NCBI GenBank assembly: GCA_035539215.1
Contig: DATLIX010000051.1
Location: 1 to 5,327 of the forward strand
Reading direction: 5' to 3'
DNA from: Dongia_B sp035539215
Lineage (GTDB): Bacteria > Pseudomonadota > Alphaproteobacteria > Dongiales > Dongiaceae
Length of the DNA stretch: 5,327 nt
A program made the translations under genes and the position numbers. A model generated the notes under the pieces. It was not told where the DNA came from and did not search any database. It saw only the letters and a list, made by a program, of their open reading frames with translations. Shown piece after piece: positions 1-5,327 of the stretch (the first letter of the stretch is position 1; each line of letters starts with the position of its first letter).

Positions 1-22
1 AATCAAGTCCAAGGATCGTTGA
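1..22 (+). CDS. Possible 3' end of an upstream co-directional gene
   Basis: Read in the frame that ends at the TGA at 20-22, the window begins with codons for I-K-S-K-D-R followed by stop. All six codons are of the kind favoured in the downstream gene, and the stop lies directly before the ATG at 23. This is the usual geometry of tightly packed operon genes, so an upstream partner could be translationally coupled to the flavoprotein. Only six codons are visible, so no family can be named and the reading could be chance. Confidence 0.3.
11..15 (+). promoter_or_regulatory. Ribosome binding site of the dehydrogenase gene
   Basis: AAGGA lies 7 bases before the ATG at 23. This supports that ATG as the start, and the protein then begins directly with the FAD-binding Rossmann strand. 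If an upstream gene ends at 22, this site lies inside its last codons. Confidence 0.6.
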
Positions 23-2458
23 ATGAAGTCCCATGCCCGTGTTGTCGTCATCGGCGGCGGTGTCGTCGGTTGTTCGGTGCTCTATCACCTCACCAAGGCC
101 GGCTGGAAGGATGTCGTGCTGATCGAGCGCGACCGGCTCACTTCCGGCTCGACCTGGCATGCGGCGGGCGGTTTCCATACCCTCAACGGCGATCCCAATG
201 TCGCCAAGCTGCAGGGCTACACGATCGGCCTCTATAACGAGCTGGAGAAGATCTCCGGCGAAAGCTGTGGGCTGCATCGCTCGGGCGGCCTGATCCTCGC
301 CGAAACCCCGGAACGGCTGGAATGGCTGAAGATGGCCCATGCCCGCGCCCGCTATCTCGGTCTCGAGACCGAAATGCTGACCATGGCGGAAGCGAAGAAG
401 CTGCATCCGCTGCTGGAGGAACAGTATTTCGTCGGTGCCATGCTGGACGCGGCGGACGGCAATCTCGATCCCAACGGCACCACCAATGCTTATGCGAAAT
501 CGGCCCGCATCGGCGGTGCCGAGATCTACCAGAGCTGCCGTGTCACCGACCTGCAGCCGCGCACCGACGGCACCTGGGATGTGATCACCGAGAACGGCAA
601 CATTCACGCCGAACATGTGGTCAATTGCGGCGGCCTCTGGGCCCGCGAAGTCGGCCGCATGGTCGGCATCGAACTGCCGGTCCTCGCCATGGAGCATATG
701 TATCTCGTCACCGAGGACATGCCGGAAGTCGTCGCCTATAACAAGGAACGCGGCCGCGAGCTGCCGCATATCATCGACTTCAAGTCCGAAATCTATATGC
801 GCCAGGAACGCAACGGCATCGTTCTCGGCACCTATGAGAAGGCCTGCGTGCCCTGGCAGCCGCGCCAGACGCCCTGGGATTTCGGCCAGGAACTGCTGCA
901 GCCGGATCTCGACCGTATCGCCGACAACCTGGCGCTCGGCCACAAGCATTTCCCGGCCCTGGCCGAGGTCGGCATCAAGCGCATCATCAACGGCCCCTTC
1001 ACCTTCTCGCCGGACGGCAACCCGCTGGTGGGTCCGGTCCCGGGGCTGCGTAATTTCTGGTCGGCCTGCGCCGTCATGGCGGGCTTCAGCCAGGGCGGCG
1101 GCGTCGGCTTGGCGCTGTCGCAGTGGATGGTCAATGGCGATCCGGGCTTCGACGTCTGGGCGATGGATGTCGCCCGCTACGGCGAATGGGCGACCCGCAG
1201 CTACACCAACGAGAAGGTGCGCGAGAATTACGCCCGCCGCTTCTCCGTCCGCTTCCCCAACGAGGAACTGCCGGCGGCCCGTCCGCAGCAGACCACCGCT
1301 CTCTACGACATCATGCTGTCGCAGGGCGCCGTCATGGGTGATAGCTGGGGCCTGGAAACACCGCTCTGGTTCGCCCCGAAGGGCACCGAGCCGAAGGACA
1401 TCGTCTCCTTCCACCGCTCCAACGACTTCCCGCATGTAAAGGCGGAGGTGCTGGGCACGCGCAACGGCGTCGGCGTCACGGAAATCGCTAATTTCGCCAA
1501 GTACCGCTTCACGGGCTCGGGCGCGGAGGCCTTCCTGTCGCGCCTCATGACCAACAAGATGCCGAAGACCGGCCGCATCATCCTGACGCCGATGCTCAAT
1601 CCGCAGGGCAAGCTGATCGGCGACTTCACCATTGCCAAGGCTGCGGAAGACTGCTTCTACATGTGGGGTTCCAGCCAGGCGCAGCGTTATCACATGCGCT
1701 GGTTCGAGCAGCATTTGCCGGCAGACGGCTCGGTCAAGATCCGTCGCTACGACATGAATCTGGTGGGTCTCTCCATCGCCGGTCCGAAATCGCGTGCCGT
1801 GCTCGAGCAGCTCACTGATGAGGATGTCTCGAACAAGGGACTGAAGTTCATGGACCACCGTTCCATGGACATTGCCAATGTCCCGGCCCTGATCAACCGT
1901 GTCACCTATACCGGCGATCTCGGCTACGAGATCTGGGTGGCGCCGGAATATCAACGCCGCCTCTACCAGGAGATCATGCGCGCGGGCAAAGAACACGGCA
2001 TCGTCAACTTCGGCATGCGGGCGCTCCTTTCCATGCGCCTGGAGAAGAACTTCCCCACCTGGTTCCGCGAACTGCGGCCGATCTATGGCGGCTTCGAAGG
2101 CGGCCTCGACCGTTTCATCGATCTCACCAAGAACGATTTCATCGGCCGCGAGGCGGCGATGGAAGAGAAGCGGACCGGGGGCAAATTGCGCCGCGTTTCC
2201 ATGGTGGTCGATGCCAAGGATGCCGATGTGCTCGGCGATGAGCCGATCTGGCACAAGGGCAAGGTGGTCGGCTGGGTGACGTCCGGCGGCTATGCGCATT
2301 ACATCGAGAAGTCGATGGCGCAGGGCTATGTGCCGAGGAAACTCGCCGAGGACACTGCCGACGGGGCCTTCGAAATCGAGATCATCGGCGAGAATCGCAA
2401 GGCCACCATCATCCTCGACCCGCTCTTCGATCCCGAAGGCAAGAAGATGCGCAGCTGA
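23..2458 (+). CDS. FAD-dependent dimethylglycine/sarcosine dehydrogenase-like protein with GcvT domain
   Basis: Predicted cytoplasmic flavoenzyme of 811 residues that oxidatively demethylates an N-methylated glycine, probably dimethylglycine or sarcosine, and passes the one-carbon unit to tetrahydrofolate. The N-terminus has the dinucleotide-binding glycines GGGVVG (11-16) with an acidic residue at E35. STWHAAG follows, and its H46 matches the histidine that carries covalent FAD in mitochondrial DMGDH/SARDH. A second FAD-contacting stretch, rich in glycine, is at about 349-362. An FAO_M-like linker spans about 378-432, a GcvT fold about 433-710, and a GcvT C-terminal barrel about 723-811. Visible GcvT features are D534 in a GDFT context (aligned by eye to the catalytic Asp of dimethylglycine oxidase), GPKSR (587-591), YTGDLGYEIW (629-638) and RLEK (672-675). 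Length and domain order are normal for the family. Substrate (dimethylglycine, sarcosine or another) and electron acceptor (ETF or oxygen) cannot be read from the sequence. It ends in a strong terminator and faces the sox genes. Confidence 0.93.
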   Translation: MKSHARVVVIGGGVVGCSVLYHLTKAGWKDVVLIERDRLTSGSTWHAAGGFHTLNGDPNVAKLQGYTIGLYNELEKISGESCGLHRSGGLILAETPERLEWLKMAHARARYLGLETEMLTMAEAKKLHPLLEEQYFVGAMLDAADGNLDPNGTTNAYAKSARIGGAEIYQSCRVTDLQPRTDGTWDVITENGNIHAEHVVNCGGLWAREVGRMVGIELPVLAMEHMYLVTEDMPEVVAYNKERGRELPHIIDFKSEIYMRQERNGIVLGTYEKACVPWQPRQTPWDFGQELLQPDLDRIADNLALGHKHFPALAEVGIKRIINGPFTFSPDGNPLVGPVPGLRNFWSACAVMAGFSQGGGVGLALSQWMVNGDPGFDVWAMDVARYGEWATRSYTNEKVRENYARRFSVRFPNEELPAARPQQTTALYDIMLSQGAVMGDSWGLETPLWFAPKGTEPKDIVSFHRSNDFPHVKAEVLGTRNGVGVTEIANFAKYRFTGSGAEAFLSRLMTNKMPKTGRIILTPMLNPQGKLIGDFTIAKAAEDCFYMWGSSQAQRYHMRWFEQHLPADGSVKIRRYDMNLVGLSIAGPKSRAVLEQLTDEDVSNKGLKFMDHRSMDIANVPALINRVTYTGDLGYEIWVAPEYQRRLYQEIMRAGKEHGIVNFGMRALLSMRLEKNFPTWFRELRPIYGGFEGGLDRFIDLTKNDFIGREAAMEEKRTGGKLRRVSMVVDAKDADVLGDEPIWHKGKVVGWVTSGGYAHYIEKSMAQGYVPRKLAEDTADGAFEIEIIGENRKATIILDPLFDPEGKKMRS

Positions 2459-2495
2459 GGCTTCCGTAATCCGATCGGATTGTCACGGTAAAGCG

Positions 2496-2523
2496 AAAGA
2501 GCGGCCCCTGCGGGCCGCTCTTT
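2496..2523 (+). terminator. Intrinsic terminator, probably used from both sides
   Basis: A perfect 12-bp stem (2496-2507 with 2512-2523) closes a CTGC loop. On the plus strand it runs into a T-rich stretch, TTTTCTTT at 2521-2528. It starts 37 bases after the dehydrogenase stop. On the minus strand it lies 8 bases past the stop of the convergent gene and is followed by TTTCGCTTT, a weaker T tract, so it may serve both genes. Confidence 0.9.
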
Positions 2524-2531
2524 TCTTTGGA

Positions 2532-3275
2532 TCAGTACAAGCTGCGGGGCCGCGGGTAGCCGCGGCCTTGTCCACGGAGGGATATCCGCTGCCGGCGGCG
2601 CAGCAAATTCCAGGCCGTGAGGCCGAATAGCGTGAGGCTGAACGGAATCATGCCGTCGGGTATGGGAACCAGGGAAATATCCGCGTTGCGCACCAGCATG
2701 GAACCTGTGCCGGGGATGCGATCGCTCTTTGTCAGGCTGTCCAGTTCCTCGTCGACGATGAATTCACTATCCGGGCCGTTTTTCAGATATCCGAGAATGA
2801 ACAATGTCGCGACGCCCAATGTCGCCGGATTGCGGGGCGTCTGGTGGATATTGAAAAGGCCGGTGGTGGAAAAACCGTCGTCAGAGAAAAGCGATGTCCA
2901 GCCGAGCTGGCTACCGAGGACATAGGCGTCGTGTTCCCGGTCGGGATATCCGGACTGGGATGCGTTGGTGGCATAGAAGAAACTGCCATTCGGATTGGAG
3001 GCCAACGGCAGGCCGGCATCCCGATAGAAATCATAGACGTCGAAGTCGGTCGCGTAATGCCAGCCGTTCTTTATATAGTCGACGCCGTTATTCGTCATGA
3101 CGTCGTTATAGCTGAGACCGGCGGTCGCGGTGATGTCGAGCCACAACAAATGGGTGGCAGGATCATAGGTCGCGTCGCCCTGATCCATCAGTATCGAGGA
3201 CGCGCGCGCGGGAAAACTGGTAAAGACGGTGCCGGCAACGATCACGGCGACAGCGAAGCTCTTGAACCCGAACAT
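2532..3275 (-). CDS. Exported protein with PEP-CTERM/VPLPA-CTERM-like sorting signal
   Basis: A 247-residue secreted protein of unknown function. The start at 3275 is preferred over the in-frame ATG at 3287 because GGAG sits 6 bases before it, and the upstream ATG has no such site. A signal peptide is clear: K5, hydrophobic core about 7-21, and an A-R-A cleavage site after residue 25. The mature start has the D-x-x-T-x-L-x-WLD-x-T-x-x-x-GLSYNDV pattern that I recognise from many PEP-CTERM proteins. The C-terminus has VPIPDG (203-208), a hydrophobic span (209-225) and RRRQR (226-230). In known systems exosortase removes such a signal during export to the cell surface or matrix. No exosortase gene is in the window. 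Two oddities stand out: a 17-residue basic tail follows RRRQR, and GC content is visibly lower than next door (28 of 60 bases at 2761-2820, against 43 of 60 at 841-900). It follows soxG by 118 bases, and acquisition is possible. Confidence 0.8.
   Translation of the reverse strand: MFGFKSFAVAVIVAGTVFTSFPARASSILMDQGDATYDPATHLLWLDITATAGLSYNDVMTNNGVDYIKNGWHYATDFDVYDFYRDAGLPLASNPNGSFFYATNASQSGYPDREHDAYVLGSQLGWTSLFSDDGFSTTGLFNIHQTPRNPATLGVATLFILGYLKNGPDSEFIVDEELDSLTKSDRIPGTGSMLVRNADISLVPIPDGMIPFSLTLFGLTAWNLLRRRQRISLRGQGRGYPRPRSLY
2548..2567. repeat. Perfect GC-only stem-loop inside the 3' end of the PEP-CTERM-like gene
   Basis: GGCCGCGG (2548-2555) pairs perfectly with CCGCGGCC (2560-2567) around a 4-base loop. 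It encodes residues 237-243 of the unusual basic tail of the exported protein. No T tract follows on either strand, so it is not a standard intrinsic terminator. It lies 24 bases from the terminator hairpin at 2496-2523. Its role is unknown. It could slow or stabilise the mRNA 3' end, or be a small inserted repeat. Confidence 0.6.
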
Positions 3276-3281
3276 GGCAAT

Positions 3282-3285
3282 CTCC
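3282..3285 (-). promoter_or_regulatory. Ribosome binding site that decides the start of the PEP-CTERM-like gene
   Basis: GGAG on the minus strand is 6 bases before the ATG at 3275. It overlaps the alternative ATG at 3287-3285, which has only a pyrimidine-rich stretch in front of it. The later start also puts the signal peptide right at the N-terminus. Confidence 0.6.
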
Positions 3286-3311
3286 ATTCAGGTAGAGGGC
3301 TCAAGAAGTCT

Positions 3312-3341
3312 ATCTGATTTCAGAGACAGAGGCGACGCCAA
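3312..3341 (-). promoter_or_regulatory. Possible weak sigma-70-type promoter for the PEP-CTERM-like gene
   Basis: On the minus strand TTGGCG (3341-3336, four of six matches to the -35 consensus) is followed after 18 bases by TCAGAT (3317-3312, three of six matches to the -10 consensus). This would start transcription near 3305 and give a leader of about 30 bases. The match is poor enough that an activator would be expected. Without it the gene would depend on read-through from soxG. Confidence 0.22.
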
Positions 3342-3346
3342 TCCAC

Positions 3347-3356
3347 CCCATACGGG
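3347..3356. promoter_or_regulatory. Small inverted repeat, possible operator
   Basis: CCC-ATAC-GGG lies in the gap between soxG and the PEP-CTERM-like gene. Its near end is 5 bases upstream of the possible -35 box, centred about 45 bases before the predicted transcript start. That is where a class II activator would bind. The arms are only three bases, so the site is suggestive and no regulator can be named from it. Confidence 0.2.
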
Positions 3357-3393
3357 ACTATTCAGGCAAGCGTCGTGACGGGCGTGTGCCGAT

Positions 3394-3930
3394 CTACGCG
3401 GCGGCAAATTCCAGCGCCGCGTCCTCCAGCCATTCCCAGACATTCGCGGCGAAAGTCCGCATGGCATAGAGCTCGAAGCGGTTGGCGGCGACGCAATGCA
3501 GCAGGATCGGTGTGTGATGGAGGCCGGTCATGGCGAACATGCCCGGCTTGAACGCCGCCTCATGGAAATCGAGCGGCAGGCTCTTTGCCAGCACGTCGCG
3601 GGCGGCCTTGCCCTCGATGAAAATGCGCGTGCGGCTATGGGACAGCGGCGTCACCACGCATTTCCCCGCCAAGCGCTGCGCCAGATCATCCTGTGCCGGC
3701 CCGACCAGCCAGAATTGCAGCGGGGCGGTGCGGAAGATGATGCGGCCATTGCTCTCGATCGCCATATCGGCTTTCGGTGGCAGCGGACCGGTGACGGCGG
3801 CGATCGTCGCTTCGACCTCGGCGGAGAAGCCCGCCGCCTGGGTCAAGGTAAAGCCGCGCACCTCGCCGATCGAGACCGCGGCGCCCGAAACCGGTTTGAA
3901 GCCCGCTAGGGCGGATCGCCGATCAAGCAT
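3394..3930 (-). CDS. soxG: Sarcosine oxidase gamma subunit
   Basis: Gamma subunit (178 residues) of heterotetrameric sarcosine oxidase, the cytoplasmic enzyme that oxidises sarcosine to glycine, making hydrogen peroxide and 5,10-methylene-tetrahydrofolate when folate is present. SoxG-family patterns visible are QFWLVGP (72-78), LSHSRTRIFIEG (96-107), AARDVLAKSLPLDFH (109-123), the FKPGMFA stretch (127-133), and the aromatic C-terminal segment RTFAANVWEWLEDAALEF (158-175). The length is normal for the family. The start at 3930 is chosen because AAAGGAG lies 9 bases before it and the gene then overlaps the soxA stop by only 8 bases. The longer in-frame start at 3981 would add 17 residues encoded by DNA inside soxA. 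The overlap implies translational coupling and balanced subunit synthesis. No terminator is visible after its stop. Confidence 0.9.
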   Translation of the reverse strand: MLDRRSALAGFKPVSGAAVSIGEVRGFTLTQAAGFSAEVEATIAAVTGPLPPKADMAIESNGRIIFRTAPLQFWLVGPAQDDLAQRLAGKCVVTPLSHSRTRIFIEGKAARDVLAKSLPLDFHEAAFKPGMFAMTGLHHTPILLHCVAANRFELYAMRTFAANVWEWLEDAALEFAAA

Positions 3931-5327
3931 TGAGGCGCTCTCCTTTGGGGTCGACGAAATGCGGCGAGACGATGCGCGCACGCATGGTCTCGTTCTTCAG
4001 CGGGAAGGCGCAGATGATTTCCTCGCCGACATGCTTCAGGCCGCCGTCATAGAGGGCGAGCGCGATCGTCTTGTTCAGCTCGGTCGACCAGGTGACCGAA
4101 GTGATATAGCCCCGGCCGTGGCCCTTGATCTCGTCATTGGCGGCAAATAGGATCGAACCGCCGCGCAGGGTCTTGGCCGGTTCCAGGAGCTCGAGCCCGA
4201 CCAGGCTCCAGCGCTCGGGTGCTTGCAGGCTCTCGCGCTGGCCCAGCTGCCTGCCGACGAAATCCTTGTTCTTTGCCGCCATCTTGCCGAGGCCGAGATC
4301 GTCCAAGGTATTGCGGTGATCGAGTTCCAGGCCGGCGACATGGCCCTTCTCGATGCGCAGGCTGGCGAGCGCTTCCAGGCCATAGGGCCTGATGCCGAGC
4401 GGCGCGCCGGTCTTCATGAAGTGTTCCCAGAGCGCGATGCTGTAATCGGCCGGCAGATGCACCTCGTAGGCGAGTTCGCCGGAGAAGCTCAAGCGCAGCA
4501 GGCGGATCGGGGCGCCTTGGAATTCGAATTCCAGGCAGCCCATATAGGGCAGGCCGGTATTGGAGACATCGATGCCGGGGAAAGCGAGTTGCAAGGCCTC
4601 GCGGGATTTCGGTCCGGAAACCGCCATGCCGCCCCATTCATCGGTCAGCGAGGTGACATGCACCTTCAGCTCCGGCCAATGCATCTGCAGGAGATATTCC
4701 AGCCAGGACATGACCTCGCCGGCCTGGGCCGTGGTCGTCGTCATATAGAACTGGGTTTCTGAAATGCGCGTCGTCGTGCCGTCATCCAGCACGATGCCAT
4801 CGTCATTGAGCATGACGCCATAACGCGCCTTGCCGACGGGCAGCTTGGCGAAACCGTTGACATAGACTCGGTTGAGGAACTCCGCCGCATCCGGGCCCTG
4901 GACATCGATCTTGCCGAGGCTCGAGACGTCGGAGATGCCGACGCCGCGGCGGACGACTTCCATCTCCTTGACATAGGCCTCTGCCGGCGTCTTGCCGGCC
5001 CAGTCATAGTACCAGGCGCGCAGCCAGGGACCGGCCTCGATGAAGGTGGCGCCATTCGCTTTGTGCCAGTCATGCAGCGGTGATAGCCGGGTGGGACGGA
5101 AATGCTTCTTGATGGTGCGCCCGGCGATGGCGCCGAGGGCGAGGCCGGTATAAGGCGGCCGGAAGGTCGTCGTGCCAGCCTGGGTGAGGGGAACGTCACG
5201 CAGCCCGGCCATGGCGGCCAGCGCATTGATGTTCGAGGTCTTGCCCTGGTCGGTTCCCATGCCGAGCGTGGTGTAGCGCTTCAGATGCTCGACCGACTGA
5301 TACCCTTCCTGATGGGCGATCTTGATG
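3923..5327 (-). CDS. soxA: Sarcosine oxidase alpha subunit, C-terminal part (5' end beyond the window)
   Basis: This is the C-terminal 467 residues of a subunit normally near 1000 residues. The frame stays open to the window edge, and the first visible codons (I-K-I-A-H-Q-E-G-Y) run without a break into SVEHLKRYTTLGMGTDQGKTSN (visible residues 11-32), a hallmark of SoxA. The ATG at 5260 is therefore an internal Met (visible residue 23), not the start. GTTTFRPPYT (51-60) follows, then a GcvT-like folate-binding half from about 84 (HDWH) with LDDG (180-183), GPKSR and LRIEKG motifs, and a GcvT C-terminal domain to the end. The missing N-terminal part would hold the ferredoxin-like and NAD-binding domains. 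In the holoenzyme this half takes the methylene group from the imine made at the beta-subunit flavin and gives it to tetrahydrofolate. It overlaps soxG by 8 bases. soxB and soxD are expected upstream, beyond the right edge. Confidence 0.93.
   Translation of the reverse strand, partial: IKIAHQEGYQSVEHLKRYTTLGMGTDQGKTSNINALAAMAGLRDVPLTQAGTTTFRPPYTGLALGAIAGRTIKKHFRPTRLSPLHDWHKANGATFIEAGPWLRAWYYDWAGKTPAEAYVKEMEVVRRGVGISDVSSLGKIDVQGPDAAEFLNRVYVNGFAKLPVGKARYGVMLNDDGIVLDDGTTTRISETQFYMTTTTAQAGEVMSWLEYLLQMHWPELKVHVTSLTDEWGGMAVSGPKSREALQLAFPGIDVSNTGLPYMGCLEFEFQGAPIRLLRLSFSGELAYEVHLPADYSIALWEHFMKTGAPLGIRPYGLEALASLRIEKGHVAGLELDHRNTLDDLGLGKMAAKNKDFVGRQLGQRESLQAPERWSLVGLELLEPAKTLRGGSILFAANDEIKGHGRGYITSVTWSTELNKTIALALYDGGLKHVGEEIICAFPLKNETMRARIVSPHFVDPKGERLNA
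3940..3946 (-). promoter_or_regulatory. Ribosome binding site of soxG inside soxA
   Basis: AAAGGAG on the minus strand ends 9 bases before the ATG at 3930. It falls within the last codons of soxA and decides the soxG start against the upstream ATG at 3981. Confidence 0.65.

Noticed and set aside
615..1439. Long open frame overlapping the dehydrogenase gene on the same strand (274 residues)
   Set aside because: Its product is a low-complexity Arg/Ser/Ala-rich string typical of an off-frame reading of GC-rich coding DNA. The true frame has clear family motifs throughout.
1460..1640. Possible frameshift or fusion join between the FAD half and GcvT half of the 811-residue protein
   Set aside because: The frame is unbroken, and the FAD, FAO_M and GcvT domain order is the normal architecture of this family.
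2844..3317. Open frame of 157 residues on the plus strand opposite the PEP-CTERM-like gene
   Set aside because: The minus-strand frame has a signal peptide, a ribosome binding site, a recognisable N-terminal pattern and a sorting signal. The plus-strand product shows no recognisable domain.
3321..3345. Possible sigma-54 promoter (TGGC on the minus strand) before the PEP-CTERM-like gene
   Set aside because: At the required 10-base spacing from GG there is GT rather than GC, and the rest of the -12 element is absent.
3371..3380. Palindrome CGTCGTGACG after soxG as a possible terminator
   Set aside because: The arms are 4 bases with a 2-base loop, which is too small to fold well, and no T tract follows on the minus strand.
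3931..3981. Longer soxG start giving a 195-residue protein
   Set aside because: The extra residues would be encoded within soxA and do not resemble SoxG. The start at 3930 has a good ribosome binding site.
4223..4762. Plus-strand open frame of 179 residues opposite soxA
   Set aside because: It is antisense to strongly conserved GcvT-domain sequence, and its product has no recognisable motif.

Overview
The window reads as a GC-rich alphaproteobacterial chromosome segment, with Rhodospirillales or Rhizobiales the best guess. The reasons are the strong bias to G/C in third codon positions, the soxA-soxG arrangement, and a large dimethylglycine/sarcosine dehydrogenase-like protein of a type common in those groups. 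No RNA gene, IS element, CRISPR array or transposase is visible.

Layout. Bases 1-22 probably hold the last codons of an upstream co-directional gene whose stop abuts the next start. Bases 23-2458 (+) encode an 811-residue flavoprotein with an N-terminal FAD-dependent amine oxidoreductase half and a C-terminal folate-binding GcvT-like half. A strong hairpin terminator follows at 2496-2523 and lies between two convergent transcription units. The rest of the window is on the minus strand. In transcription order it holds the 3' part of the sarcosine oxidase alpha subunit gene (soxA, cut by the right window edge), the complete gamma subunit gene (soxG, overlapping soxA by 8 bases), a 118-base gap with a possible promoter and a small inverted repeat, and a 247-residue exported protein with a PEP-CTERM/VPLPA-CTERM-like sorting signal.

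Function. The two metabolic units do related chemistry. Both oxidatively demethylate N-methylated glycines (dimethylglycine and/or sarcosine) and can pass the one-carbon unit to tetrahydrofolate, which fits breakdown of glycine betaine, choline or carnitine. The PEP-CTERM-like gene has no evident link to this pathway. It is visibly less GC-rich, has its own ribosome binding site, and may be a separate transcription unit lodged between the two catabolic units. Its C-terminus is unusual: the sorting signal is followed by a 17-residue basic tail, and the DNA encoding part of that tail is a perfect 8-bp stem-loop.

I see no clear evidence of a wholly new system. The PEP-CTERM-like gene, its tail hairpin and its upstream inverted repeat are the parts most worth a second look.
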